The notes under the pieces are model-generated. The model did not search any database. It was not told where the DNA came from and saw only the letters and a list, made by a program, of their open reading frames with translations. A DNA stretch of 64,000 nucleotides from Pseudomonas sp. KU26590 (lineage in GTDB: Bacteria; Pseudomonadota; Gammaproteobacteria; Pseudomonadales; Pseudomonadaceae). The position numbers and the translations under genes were made by a program. Below, in pieces: positions 27,412-36,061 of the stretch. Position 1 is the first letter of the stretch. Each line of letters starts with the position of its first letter. The stretch is taken from positions 3,811,501-3,875,500 of the forward strand of contig NZ_CP110644.1 in the NCBI RefSeq assembly GCF_026153515.1, read 5' to 3'.

Positions 27412-28182
27412 ATGAGTCTGCAAGGCAAAACCGCACTGGTCACCGGCTCCACCAGCGGCATCGGCCTGGGCATCGCGATAACGCTGGCCAAGGCCGGCGC
27501 CAATCTGGTGCTCAACGGGTTCGGCGATGCGTCGGCGGTGATCGAGCAGGTCAAGCAGTACGGCGGCAAGGTCGGCCACCACCCGGCGGACGTCAGCGAT
27601 GTCGCGCAGATTGCCGACATGATTGCCTATGCCGAGCGCGAATTCGGCGGCGTCGACATCTTGGTCAACAACGCGGGGATTCAGCACGTCGACGCGGTGG
27701 AGGATTTCCCGGTGGAGAGCTGGGACAAGATCATCGCCATCAACCTGTCGTCGGTGTTCCACAGCACGCGGCTGTGCCTGCCGGGCATGCGGGCTAAGGG
27801 CTGGGGGCGCATCGTGAACATTGCCTCGGTGCATGGCCTGGTGGGTTCGACCGGCAAGGCGGCGTATGTGGCGGCCAAGCACGGCGTTATCGGCCTGACG
27901 AAGGTGGTCGGCCTGGAGACAGCAGCCAGTCACATCACCTGCAACGCCATTTGCCCGGGCTGGGTGCTGACGCCGCTGGTGCAGAAGCAGATTGATGATC
28001 GCGCCGCCGAGACGGGCGACCTGGAACAGGCAAAACATGACTTGCTGGCGGAGAAGCAGCCGTCGCTGGAGTTCGTGACGCCTTCGCAGCTGGGGGAATT
28101 AGCCCTGTTTCTGTGCAGCGAAGCGGGCGCGCAAGTGCGCGGTGCGGCGTGGAATATCGACGGCGGGTGGCTGGCGCGGTAG
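27412..28182 (+). CDS. bdhA: 3-hydroxybutyrate dehydrogenase
   Basis: Oxidises (R)-3-hydroxybutyrate to acetoacetate with NAD+. A 256-residue short-chain dehydrogenase: cofactor motif TGSTSGIGLG near residues 11-20, NNAG, catalytic Ser in NIASVHG, and YVAAKHG supplying Tyr and Lys. The ICPGWVLTPLV and QPSLEFVTPSQLG segments are typical of BdhA. AGGA precedes the ATG at 27412, 10 bases after the permease stop. Confidence 0.92.
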   Translation: MSLQGKTALVTGSTSGIGLGIAITLAKAGANLVLNGFGDASAVIEQVKQYGGKVGHHPADVSDVAQIADMIAYAEREFGGVDILVNNAGIQHVDAVEDFPVESWDKIIAINLSSVFHSTRLCLPGMRAKGWGRIVNIASVHGLVGSTGKAAYVAAKHGVIGLTKVVGLETAASHITCNAICPGWVLTPLVQKQIDDRAAETGDLEQAKHDLLAEKQPSLEFVTPSQLGELALFLCSEAGAQVRGAAWNIDGGWLAR

Positions 28183-28241
28183 GCGCAATGCTCTGTCGAA
28201 TGTCTCCAAGGCACAGGCGGTTGCTGGCTGAATGCATGGTC

Positions 28242-28330
28242 TGTAGGAGCCGGCTTGCTGGCGAACTGGGTGTGTCAGATACGAAAATGTGAATGACCCA
28301 CCGCGTTCGCCAGCAAGCCGGCTCCTACGG
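28242..28330. repeat. REPIN (paired REP palindromes)
   Basis: TGTAGGAGCCGGCTTGCTGG faces its reverse complement across about 45 bases, forming one long imperfect hairpin between bdhA and the convergent pilU-like gene. It may stabilise or end both transcripts. Confidence 0.85.
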
Positions 28331-28380
28331 ATCGTGCGCGGTCTTTCACTAACCCCGCAGCAGGCAGCGAGGCTTATCTT

Positions 28381-29547
28381 TCAACTCCCCCGCTCGTCCC
28401 GCTCGTCCACCAGCCCCCAATCCTTCACGTTCACCTGCGCAGCGGGCTGGGGCGCGCGTGGCGCGGTGGCGATGGTCGATGGCCCGTCCTCGCTGTGCAA
28501 TTTTAACCGCAGGCGCACGTTGTTGGCCGAGTCGGCGTTCTTCAGGGCTTCTTCTTCGGTGATCGCGCCCTCCACCGCCAAGTCATACAGCGCGTTGTCG
28601 AAGGTCTGCATGCCCAGATTGGTGGACTTCTCCATGATGCCCTTGAGCTCGGTCAGCTCGTTGCGGTGAATCAAATCGCGAATGGTCGGCGTGCCCAGCA
28701 TCACCTCCACTGCCGCGCGGCGCTTGCCGTCGGTGGTCTTGACCAGCCGCTGCGAGACGAACGCCTTGAGGTTGTTGCCCAGGTCATGGAGCAACTGCGG
28801 GCGCCGCTCTTCCGGGAAGAAGTTGATGATGCGGTCCAGCGCCTGGTTGGCGTTGTTGGCGTGCAGCGTCGAGATCGCCAGGTGACCGGTGTCGGCAAAC
28901 GCCAGCGCGTGCTCCATGGTCTCGCGGTCGCGGATCTCGCCGATCAGGATCACGTCCGGTGCCTGACGCAGGGTGTTCTTCAGCGCCGCGTGGAAGCTGC
29001 GCGTATCGACGCCCACTTCGCGCTGATTGATGATCGAGCGCTTGTGTTTGTGGATGAACTCCACCGGGTCTTCGATGGTGATGATGTGGCCGCTGGCGTG
29101 GCGGTTGCGGTGGTCGATCAGTGCGGCGAGCGAGGTCGACTTACCCGAACCGGTGGCGCCGACGAACAGCACCAGGCCGTGCTTTTCCATGATCACGTCG
29201 AGCAGGATCGGCGGCAGGTGCAGGTCTTCGAATTTGGGGATGTCGAGCTTGATGTTACGCGCCACGATGGACACTTCGTTGCGCTGCTTGAAGATGTTGA
29301 TGCGGAATCGCCCGACACCGGACAGGGAAAACGCCAGGTTCATTTCCAGATCGCGTTCGAAATCCATGCGCTGCTCGGCGTCCATGATGGCGTTGGCGAT
29401 CAGGCCGACGTCGCCGGGCTTGAACGCTTCAGTGCCCAGCGGTTTGAGCACGCCATTGAACTTGGCGCAGGGGGGCGCGCCGGTGGACAGGTAAAGGTCC
29501 GATCCATCCTGGGTGGCAAGCACCTTCAACAACGCCGGAAAATCCAT
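28381..29547 (-). CDS. PilT/PilU-family type IV pilus retraction ATPase
   Basis: A 388-residue hexameric ATPase of the twitching-motility class. Walker A GATGSGKST, the ASP box RQAPDVILIGEIRD, the His box STLHANNANQA and a PilU-like tail beyond the core are present. DGSDLYLSTGAPP matches the N-terminal family motif. It is closer to PilU than PilT in its C-terminal extension, but it lacks a neighbouring pilT and may be a third PilT-type paralogue. The start is the ATG at 29547; the GTG at 29562 adds five odd residues. Confidence 0.88.
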   Translation of the reverse strand: MDFPALLKVLATQDGSDLYLSTGAPPCAKFNGVLKPLGTEAFKPGDVGLIANAIMDAEQRMDFERDLEMNLAFSLSGVGRFRINIFKQRNEVSIVARNIKLDIPKFEDLHLPPILLDVIMEKHGLVLFVGATGSGKSTSLAALIDHRNRHASGHIITIEDPVEFIHKHKRSIINQREVGVDTRSFHAALKNTLRQAPDVILIGEIRDRETMEHALAFADTGHLAISTLHANNANQALDRIINFFPEERRPQLLHDLGNNLKAFVSQRLVKTTDGKRRAAVEVMLGTPTIRDLIHRNELTELKGIMEKSTNLGMQTFDNALYDLAVEGAITEEEALKNADSANNVRLRLKLHSEDGPSTIATAPRAPQPAAQVNVKDWGLVDERDERGS

Positions 29548-29623
29548 AAGGCAACACCGCACAAGAGGTTTGAGGAGACTACAGGCCTACAGTGTGTGGA
29601 CCTTCGGCCGGTTTCAATGTTCG

Positions 29624-29715
29624 GGCTATTTAACTGCCCGGGTCCCGGCTGTTTGAATAGCCGGGTCGCGGCTGTTTGACTAGCCGGGTCAGGGCTTCCT
29701 GACTAGCCGGGTCAG
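29624..29715. repeat. 23-bp tandem repeat, four copies plus partial
   Basis: Units begin exactly at 29624, 29647, 29670 and 29693, with a decayed fifth at 29716. The best unit, GGCTGTTTGACTAGCCGGGT plus CAG, contains GGCT...AGCC, so each copy can form a small stem. The array lies in the 280-bp divergent region between the pilU-like and parvulin genes. Confidence 0.8.
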
Positions 29716-29827
29716 GCCTGTCTGAGCGCCGATTCACACGTTCGTCCGGTCAAGGTGTGGGAAATTACCCCAAATCGCGCAGCAAAGGCATAATGCGCGG
29801 CTTTTTTATCGAGACGTCCGGTTCATC

Positions 29828-30103
29828 ATGAAAGCTCAAGCCCGCCACATTCTGGTCAAGACCGCTGAAGACGCCGAGCAACTGAAGCAGCGCATTGCCA
29901 AGGGCGAGGCGTTCGACGTGCTGGCAAAGAAGTACTCGACCTGCCCGAGCGGCAAGCGCGGCGGTGATCTGGGTGAGGTGCGGCCGGGCCAGATGGTCGG
30001 CGCGATTGATCAGGTGATCTTCAAAAAACCGCTGCGGGTTGTGCATGGCCCGGTCAAGAGCAAGTTCGGGTATCACTTGGTGCAGGTCTTTTATCGGGAT
30101 TGA
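29828..30103 (+). CDS. second single-domain parvulin peptidyl-prolyl isomerase
   Basis: A 91-residue cytoplasmic parvulin. QARHILVKTAEDAEQL, STCPSGKRGGDLGEVRPGQM and FGYHLVQVFYRD give the active-site residues. It is about half identical by eye to the parvulin at 18240, so the two look like paralogues. It is monocistronic, between a tandem repeat array and a REPIN. Confidence 0.9.
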   Translation: MKAQARHILVKTAEDAEQLKQRIAKGEAFDVLAKKYSTCPSGKRGGDLGEVRPGQMVGAIDQVIFKKPLRVVHGPVKSKFGYHLVQVFYRD

Positions 30104-30151
30104 GGGGCTGTCTCTGCAATTTTGTGGGGGTCACACTGGCCCCTTGGATTA

Positions 30152-30245
30152 GTAGGACCGGCTTTAGCCGGGAAGAGGCCCGAATGCACACCCTCGATTT
30201 CGCGGTGTGACACCTGACGCCTTCCCGGCTAAAGCCGGTCCCACA
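30152..30245. repeat. REPIN
   Basis: AGGACCGGCTTTAGCCGGGA and its inverted partner CTTCCCGGCTAAAGCCGGTC flank a 40-base spacer, between the convergent parvulin and KDG kinase genes. Confidence 0.85.
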
Positions 30246-30272
30246 GAGTAAGCGTGGGCACAATGAGCTACT

Positions 30273-31214
30273 TCAGGCCGGCATCACACTCCGCGGTATC
30301 AACGCCCCGGGGTGTTGAATCACCAGGCTCGCCAACCGATGCCCGGCATCGGCCGCATCTTTTGGACTGCCCCCGCGCAGACGCCGCGCCAGATAGGCTG
30401 CGCTGAACGAATCCCCCGCCGCCGTGGTGTCGATGACTTTCTGCACGGCGTGGGCAGGCACTTCATAACTCCGGGCGTCGACACTGACGAGACAGCTCTG
30501 GGCACCGCGTTTGACCACCACCTCACTCACGCCCATGTCCCGATAGGTCTGCAAAATCTGCTCGCTGTCGGTGTAGTCGAACAGCGCCTGCTCGTCCTCC
30601 TCGGTCAACAGGGCCAGATCCACTTCGTGCATGACCGCGCGATACGCCTGGCGGGCCTGCTCGACACTGCGCCACAGGCGCGGCCGGTAATTGTTGTCGA
30701 ACACCACCCGCGCGCCGCGGTCGCGGGCGTCGCCAAGGGTCGACAACAGCCGCGCCCTGCCCACCTCACCCAGCACCGCCAGGGTGATGCCGCTGAAATA
30801 CAGCACGTCGTACTCCGGCAGCGCGGCCAGCACCGGCTCGGCCGCCGGGGTGGTGAAGCATTCGCGCACCGCCGCCTCGTTGCGCCAGTACAGGAAGCGC
30901 CGCTCGCCGCTGGCATCGGTCTGAATGCAATACAGACCCGGCAGCCGCCCCGGCAAGCGCTGCACCCGACTCAGACCAATGCCCTCATCCTTCCAGACCT
31001 GGCACATGGCGTCGCTGAAACTGTCGTCGCCCAGCGCCGTGACGTAATCCACCTGCGCCGCCGAACCCAGCAGGCGCGACAGGTACACCGCAGTGTTCAG
31101 CGTGTCGCCGCCGAAGCTCTGCTTGAGCGTGCCGTTGGCGTGCTGTTGCAACTCGATCATGCATTCGCCGATCAGCGCGACGCGCGGGTAGCTGTGACTG
31201 ACCATTTCACTCAT
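30273..31214 (-). CDS. kdgK: PfkB-family sugar kinase, probable 2-keto-3-deoxygluconate kinase
   Basis: A 313-residue ribokinase-fold kinase predicted to phosphorylate KDG to KDPG for the Entner-Doudoroff aldolase. The N-terminal GECMIEL and GGDTLNTAVYLSRL are characteristic of KDG kinases, and DTTAAGDSFSAAYLARRL holds the catalytic Asp and anion hole. AGGAG precedes the ATG. It is the last gene of the minus-strand unit that includes the ammonia-lyase, which would produce KDG from glucosaminate. It could also serve the mannonate route further along the window. Confidence 0.85.
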   Translation of the reverse strand: MSEMVSHSYPRVALIGECMIELQQHANGTLKQSFGGDTLNTAVYLSRLLGSAAQVDYVTALGDDSFSDAMCQVWKDEGIGLSRVQRLPGRLPGLYCIQTDASGERRFLYWRNEAAVRECFTTPAAEPVLAALPEYDVLYFSGITLAVLGEVGRARLLSTLGDARDRGARVVFDNNYRPRLWRSVEQARQAYRAVMHEVDLALLTEEDEQALFDYTDSEQILQTYRDMGVSEVVVKRGAQSCLVSVDARSYEVPAHAVQKVIDTTAAGDSFSAAYLARRLRGGSPKDAADAGHRLASLVIQHPGALIPRSVMPA

Positions 31215-31226
31215 TGCAGACTCCTG

Positions 31227-32432
31227 TCAGAAGCAGGTATCGAAGGATTCGATGACGCACAGATCATCGCCGACCAGGCACCCCGTGCGCCATTTGTCGA
31301 AGGTCAGGCACGGGTGCGAGGTGCCGAACGAAATGATATCGCCGACCTTCAACTCGCATCCTGGCGCCACGGTCATGAACGCGTGTTGGTCCATAACGGC
31401 AGTGACTTTGCAGGCGCTCACGTCCTCGCCACTCGCGGGCACTACGCCTGGCGCATACCGCTTGATCGGGTTCGGCATACCGGCATCGAAGGCCACATCA
31501 CGCTTGCCCATGGCGATCACCGCAAAACCCGGCTCCGGCATCGACTGCACGTGGGCCCAGACTTCCATCGCCGGGCGCAGTCCCTCGCTCAGGTCGTGAC
31601 GGCGGTCGAGCACGCAGCACTGCGCGTCTTTGTAGATGCCGTGGTCGTGGACCACGTAACTGCCGGGACGCAGCACGCTCAGGAAGCGCTCGCGCACCTG
31701 CTGCTTGTCGAATTCTTCAGCGATCAGGTCGTACCACGCCGAGCCCGAAGCCGTAACGATCGGGCGATCCAGCGCAAAGGCGCCCTTGTCCTGCAGCGTC
31801 ACGGCCAGTCGTACCAGCGACGTGGCAAACGCGCGAATGCCGCTCACCGCCTGGTCGCCATGGATCACGCCTTCGTAGCCCTCAATGCCGGTCAGCTTCA
31901 GCGCCGGTTGTGCAGCAATCGCGTCGGCCAGAGACATGACTTCGGCTTCACTGCGGCAGCCGCAGCGTCCACCGACCACGCCGTACTCGATCATCACATT
32001 GAGGGTCAGGCCCTTAGCGGCGAAGAACTCCCCCAGCGCCTTGACGTTGTCCGGGTGATCGACCATGCAGTGAAAGTCGAACATCCCGTCAGTGAGCATC
32101 TCGGCAATGATCGTCATGTTCGGCGCGCCGACCAACTGGTTGGCCATCAGTATCCGGCGCACGCCATGGGCATAGGCCGCACGGGTCTGCACCGCCGTGG
32201 CGAGGGTCATGCCCCATGCGCCGTGCTGCAACTGCCGCAGAAACAACGCCGGGACCATGCTGGTCTTGCCGTGGGGAGCGAGCTCCGCGCCGCTGTCGCT
32301 GACGAACTTCTGCATCCAGCGCAGGTTGTGCTCCAGCGCCGTGTCGTGGATGACCAGCGCGGGCAGGCTGACGTCGCGCACCAGGTGGTCGCCGGGTTGC
32401 GTGGCGCCCTTTTCAATCGCGGCAATGCTCAT
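31227..32432 (-). CDS. fold-type III PLP enzyme, probable D-glucosaminate ammonia-lyase
   Basis: A 401-residue protein of the D-threonine aldolase / D-serine dehydratase (DSD1) family, with an alanine-racemase-like barrel. The PLP lysine is in LAPHGKTSMVPALF near residue 55. The metal-binding His and Cys of DSD enzymes appear in the C-terminal domain (DQHAFM, FGTSHPC). Annotations usually say amino acid deaminase. Between a KDG kinase gene and RidA, the best-fitting reaction is 2-amino-2-deoxy-D-gluconate to KDG plus ammonia; a D-amino acid deaminase is the alternative. AGGAGA precedes the ATG. Confidence 0.75.
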   Translation of the reverse strand: MSIAAIEKGATQPGDHLVRDVSLPALVIHDTALEHNLRWMQKFVSDSGAELAPHGKTSMVPALFLRQLQHGAWGMTLATAVQTRAAYAHGVRRILMANQLVGAPNMTIIAEMLTDGMFDFHCMVDHPDNVKALGEFFAAKGLTLNVMIEYGVVGGRCGCRSEAEVMSLADAIAAQPALKLTGIEGYEGVIHGDQAVSGIRAFATSLVRLAVTLQDKGAFALDRPIVTASGSAWYDLIAEEFDKQQVRERFLSVLRPGSYVVHDHGIYKDAQCCVLDRRHDLSEGLRPAMEVWAHVQSMPEPGFAVIAMGKRDVAFDAGMPNPIKRYAPGVVPASGEDVSACKVTAVMDQHAFMTVAPGCELKVGDIISFGTSHPCLTFDKWRTGCLVGDDLCVIESFDTCF

Positions 32433-32489
32433 CTCTGTTCTCCTGAATTTTTTGTTCGTGTGCCTTACGCGTATACACGTTCGGCGACG

Positions 32490-33269
32490 CTATTCGATGA
32501 CGCGCCGGGCCAGACCGTTGGCGCTGTCGATCAACACGCGGCGGTAATGCGCGTAATGGGCGGTGGCGTCGGCGCGCGGGGCGACGATGCACAAAGTCGC
32601 GATGCAGATACCCTGTTTGTCCCGCACGGGTGCGGCAAAGCAGTGGGTGAAGGTGTCGGCGATGCTGTCGAAGGAAAAGAAGCCGTCGTCGTGAGCCTTG
32701 CGGATCTCGGCCAGAAACGTCTCGATCGGCAGGCGCTTGCCGTCCGGGAGGATGAAGTCCTCGTCGTCGATCAGGTCGATGATCGCCTGATCGGTGAGGT
32801 GCCCGAGCAGCAGACGCCCGGAGGCCGTCCACGGGATTGGGGCGTCCTCGCCGATATCGGATGAAATACGGAAATGCCGCGCGCCCTCTTTCATCAGCGC
32901 GACGGTGTATTTGCGACCATTGAGCAGGCACATCTGCGCGGTTTCCCGGGTCTGCTCGACGATCTCACCCAGGCTGACTTCGGCCTCGCGGGTGAAGTCG
33001 AAATGGCGCAGATGCGCCTGCCCGAGGAAGTACAACTGCCGGCCCAGATACACGTGGCCGTCCTTGCCGACGGTCTCGAGGATGCGCCGTTCCAGCAGCG
33101 AACTGACCAGTTCATAGACCGTCGATTTGGGGCTGCAGATGCCGCTGGCGATCTCGTTAGGCCGCAACGGCGTACCGGTTTCCTTGAGGAAATCGAGAAT
33201 ATCGAACGCTCGGTCTAAACCACGGGCCCGGCGTTTGATGGTGTCTTCGGTCATGGTGACGTTGTCCAT
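32490..33269 (-). CDS. IclR-family transcriptional regulator
   Basis: A 259-residue regulator: N-terminal winged HTH (RAFDILDFLKETG; PNEIASGICSPKSTVYELV) and a C-terminal IclR effector domain (IPWTASGRLLLGHL; DSIADTFTHCFAAPV). It is embedded in the glucosaminate-type cluster on the same strand, so it probably controls it. A perfect 16-bp palindrome in front of the substrate-binding protein gene (36938) is a candidate operator. The start is uncertain among several Met codons at 33302, 33269 and 33254. Confidence 0.88.
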   Translation of the reverse strand: MDNVTMTEDTIKRRARGLDRAFDILDFLKETGTPLRPNEIASGICSPKSTVYELVSSLLERRILETVGKDGHVYLGRQLYFLGQAHLRHFDFTREAEVSLGEIVEQTRETAQMCLLNGRKYTVALMKEGARHFRISSDIGEDAPIPWTASGRLLLGHLTDQAIIDLIDDEDFILPDGKRLPIETFLAEIRKAHDDGFFSFDSIADTFTHCFAAPVRDKQGICIATLCIVAPRADATAHYAHYRRVLIDSANGLARRVIE

Positions 33270-33322
33270 TGAGGCGGCTGTTTCCTGAAGTAAGGCACGC
33301 AATTTACTAGCAAGACACTAAC

Positions 33323-33425
33323 TGTAGGAGCGCGCTTGGTCTGGGCCGCATCCGGACGATTGCCGTGGGTCAGGCAATAATTCGTTTGCAGACCCACCGC
33401 AATCGCGGGCAAGCGCGCTCCTACA
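33323..33425. repeat. REPIN between iclR-type and ridA-type genes
   Basis: TGTAGGAGCGCGCTTGG faces AAGCGCGCTCCTACA across the 180-base gap. It may weaken read-through within the cluster. Confidence 0.8.
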
Positions 33426-33446
33426 AGGATGCGTGCCTGACCTTAC

Positions 33447-33836
33447 TTACGCCTTCTTCTTGTACGCAATGCAATCAATCTCGACCTTGCAGTCGACCAT
33501 CATGTTGGCCTGCACGCAGGCGCGGGCTGGTGCGTGTTCCGGGGAGAAATACTCGCCGAAGACCTTGTTGAAGCTCCAGAAATCACGCGGGTCTTCCAGC
33601 CACACGCCGACGCGCACCACGTCTTCCAGGCCGTAACCGGCCTCGGTCAGGATCGCCACCAGGTTCTGCATGGTCTTGTGGGTCTGCTCGACGATCCCGC
33701 CGTTGATGATCTCACCGTTTTCAGCCGGCACTTGCCCCGACACATGCAGCCAGCCATCGGCTTCGACCGCACGGGCGAATGGACGTGGCTGGCCGCCACC
33801 TGCGGTACTGCCGGCACCGTAACGAGTAATGCTCAT
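33447..33836 (-). CDS. RidA-family enamine/imine deaminase
   Basis: A 129-residue trimeric RidA/YjgF protein. It hydrolyses reactive enamine or imine intermediates released by PLP dehydratases. The binding Arg is in PARACVQANM, with VEIDCIAY near the C-terminus and VSGQVPAE in the first third. A dedicated RidA beside a PLP ammonia-lyase fits detoxification or speeding of its product release. It is followed on the same strand by the iclR-type gene. Confidence 0.9.
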   Translation of the reverse strand: MSITRYGAGSTAGGGQPRPFARAVEADGWLHVSGQVPAENGEIINGGIVEQTHKTMQNLVAILTEAGYGLEDVVRVGVWLEDPRDFWSFNKVFGEYFSPEHAPARACVQANMMVDCKVEIDCIAYKKKA

Positions 33837-33860
33837 GAAAATCTCCTTTGAGTGAGCGTC

Positions 33861-34652
33861 TTAAAAACGAATGTTCTTGAGGAATTCAGCCAGACGCGCT
33901 GACTTGGGTTGTTCGAATAATGCCTTGGGCGGGCCCTGCTCTTCGATGCGGCCCTGATTCATGAACACGATCTGATCGGACACCTCGTAGGCGAAGCGCA
34001 TTTCGTGGGTCACCAGCAACATGGTCATGCCCTCTTCCGCCAGGCCCTTGATCACGCTGAGCACCTCGCCGACCAGCTCCGGATCGAGCGCCGACGTGAC
34101 CTCGTCGAACAGCATCAGGCTCGGGTTCATGGCAATGGCGCGGGCAATCGCCACCCGCTGCTGCTGGCCGCCGGACAACTGGCCGGGAAAGTGATTGCGC
34201 CGCTCCAGCAGGCCGACGCGCTCCAGCCACTTTTCCGCCAGGGCAATGGCTTGATCCTTGGGCAGCTTCTTCACTTTGAGCAAGCCGAGGGTGACGTTCT
34301 GCAGAGCGGTCAGGTGCGGGAACAGGTTGAACTGCTGAAACGCCATGCCGGTCATCGCTCGGTGCTGGGCAATCAGCTTCTCCGGATGACGCACGCGCTT
34401 GCCGCTGACGTCGCTGTAGCCGATGTCCTGCCCTTCCAGGCGAATGTGCCCGCCCTGAAACTCTTCCAGCAGATTGACGCACCGCAGCAGCGTGGTTTTG
34501 CCCGAGCCGCTGGAGCCGATCAGCGTGACCACGTCGCCTTTGTTCATCTTCAGGTCGACGCCCTTGAGCACTTCGACCGGGCCATAGGATTTGTGCAGCC
34601 CTTCGATGCTCAACAGAGCCGGGGCGGCAGGTGCAGTTTGAGTCTGTGTCAT
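33861..34652 (-). CDS. polar amino-acid-type ABC transporter ATP-binding protein
   Basis: A 263-residue GlnQ/HisP-class ATPase: Walker [11 protein letters not shown]-loop [13 protein letters not shown], signature LSGGQQQR, Walker [15 protein letters not shown] and switch TH. The true start is the ATG at 34652, which overlaps the permease stop by four bases; the longer open frame to 35279 is an artefact. The cluster context suggests an amino-sugar acid or glucosamine rather than a standard amino acid; comparable importers have been linked to D-glucosamine in other pseudomonads. Confidence 0.9.
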   Translation of the reverse strand: MTQTQTAPAAPALLSIEGLHKSYGPVEVLKGVDLKMNKGDVVTLIGSSGSGKTTLLRCVNLLEEFQGGHIRLEGQDIGYSDVSGKRVRHPEKLIAQHRAMTGMAFQQFNLFPHLTALQNVTLGLLKVKKLPKDQAIALAEKWLERVGLLERRNHFPGQLSGGQQQRVAIARAIAMNPSLMLFDEVTSALDPELVGEVLSVIKGLAEEGMTMLLVTHEMRFAYEVSDQIVFMNQGRIEEQGPPKALFEQPKSARLAEFLKNIRF

Positions 34653-35311
34653 GGCAAGGCCACCCGTTTTTCGATTTGCCGCCCAAGAAGCTCGATGGCG
34701 TAGTTGATGACGAAGAAGAGAAAGCCGGCGAACAGGTAAAACTCCAGGGTCATGAAGTTGCGCGCGATGACCTGCTGGGTGCTGAGCAGCAGCTCGGCCA
34801 CGCCGATCACCGAGAGCAGGGTCGAGGCCTTGACGATCTCCGTCGACGAATTGACCCAGGTCGGCAATATCTGCCGTAACGCTTGAGGCAACAGCACGTA
34901 ACTGAGGGACTGGCCGAACGTCAGGCCGATGGCCTTGCCGGCTTCCAGTTGCCCGCGCGGGATGGCCTGCAAGGCACCGCGCACGATCTCGGCGACGTGG
35001 GAGCCGCAAAACAGCGTCAGCCCCAGCGCACCGGCCTGGAACGCGCCGATCTGCCAGCCCAGCGCCGGCGCCATATAGAAGCAGGCCAGCACCAGGACAA
35101 ACACGGGCGTGCCGCGAATCAGATCGACGTAGGTGCGAAACGGCAGGCGCGCCCACCATTTGCCATAGGTCAGGATCAGACCGGCAAACACGCCGATCAC
35201 CGTCCCGAACACGATCGCCAGGCCCGCGCACTGCACGCTGGTGAGAAACCCAGCCCACAGCGCCTCCCGGGCGATCCACAATTCATGCAACCAACTGGGT
35301 TGTTCGTACAT
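34649..35311 (-). CDS. polar amino-acid-type ABC transporter permease
   Basis: A 220-residue HisM/GlnP-class inner-membrane permease with about five helices. [17 protein letters not shown] is the family motif, and the coupling loop includes [20 protein letters not shown]. It overlaps the ATPase gene start and follows the other permease by 12 bases. Confidence 0.9.
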   Translation of the reverse strand: MYEQPSWLHELWIAREALWAGFLTSVQCAGLAIVFGTVIGVFAGLILTYGKWWARLPFRTYVDLIRGTPVFVLVLACFYMAPALGWQIGAFQAGALGLTLFCGSHVAEIVRGALQAIPRGQLEAGKAIGLTFGQSLSYVLLPQALRQILPTWVNSSTEIVKASTLLSVIGVAELLLSTQQVIARNFMTLEFYLFAGFLFFVINYAIELLGRQIEKRVALP

Positions 35312-35323
35312 GGTCCGGGCCTC

Positions 35324-35986
35324 CTAGCGGCGAATCGCCAGGCGCTGCTCGAGGTAACGCAGCAGCATGGCAATGAGGTAACAGGCTGCGACGTACAGCG
35401 CCGTGGTCACCAGCCAGGTTTCAATCACCCGGTAGCTCTCGACGTTGATCTTGCGCGCGTAATAGGTCAGTTCCGGCACCGCGATGGCGGCGGCCAGCGA
35501 CGTGTCCTTGAACAGCGAAATAAAGTTGTTCGACAGCGCCGGCAGCACGTTGCGCAACATCACCGGGACGACGATGTACGCGCGCACCTGCCATTCGCCG
35601 AGGCCAATGGCCAGGCCCGCTTCGCGCTGGCCCTTGTGAATGCTCAACAGCCCTGCGCGGAACACTTCGGTCAGGTAGGCCCCGGCATACAGCGACAGGG
35701 TGACGATGAACGACGGGATCTTGTCCAGACGAATGCCCAGGCCGGGCAAGGCGAAGTAGATCAACAGGATCAGCACCAGAATCGGCGTGTTGCGCACGAC
35801 GGTGACGTAAATCGACGCCACGATGCGCAAAGCCCGGTAGCGCGACAGCATCGCGAACGCCGCCAGCATGCCGATGACGCATCCGATGGCGATGGAGATC
35901 AGGGCCAGTTCCAGGCCTAGCCCAAGCCCCGCCAGCAGACTGGGGAAATCCCGCCAGACCGCTGCAAAATTCAGCTGATAATTCAT
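35324..35986 (-). CDS. polar amino-acid-type ABC transporter permease
   Basis: A 220-residue partner permease: VVRNTPILVLILLIYFALPG and the coupling loop REAGLAIGLGEWQVRAYIVVP are clear. I use the ATG at 35986 (MNYQLNFAAVW); the longer ORF to 36028 runs into the upstream intergenic space. It forms the membrane pore with the permease at 34649. Confidence 0.9.
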   Translation of the reverse strand: MNYQLNFAAVWRDFPSLLAGLGLGLELALISIAIGCVIGMLAAFAMLSRYRALRIVASIYVTVVRNTPILVLILLIYFALPGLGIRLDKIPSFIVTLSLYAGAYLTEVFRAGLLSIHKGQREAGLAIGLGEWQVRAYIVVPVMLRNVLPALSNNFISLFKDTSLAAAIAVPELTYYARKINVESYRVIETWLVTTALYVAACYLIAMLLRYLEQRLAIRR

Positions 35987-36061
35987 GGTCAGCAGTACCT
36001 GGGGCGGGACGGCACCACGGCCGGCCACGCCCCCTTCAGTGGGCGACGCACGCGGCGCGGG

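Noticed and set aside
30312-32864. 850-codon plus-strand ORF
   Set aside because: It is the antisense shadow of the KDG kinase, ammonia-lyase and regulator genes; the composition (Arg/His/Gln-rich) is typical of a high-GC antisense frame, with no domain.
34653-35279. N-terminal extension of the ABC ATPase gene
   Set aside because: This part is out of frame with the permease and low in complexity; the ATG at 34652 in a four-base overlap gives the family N-terminus.
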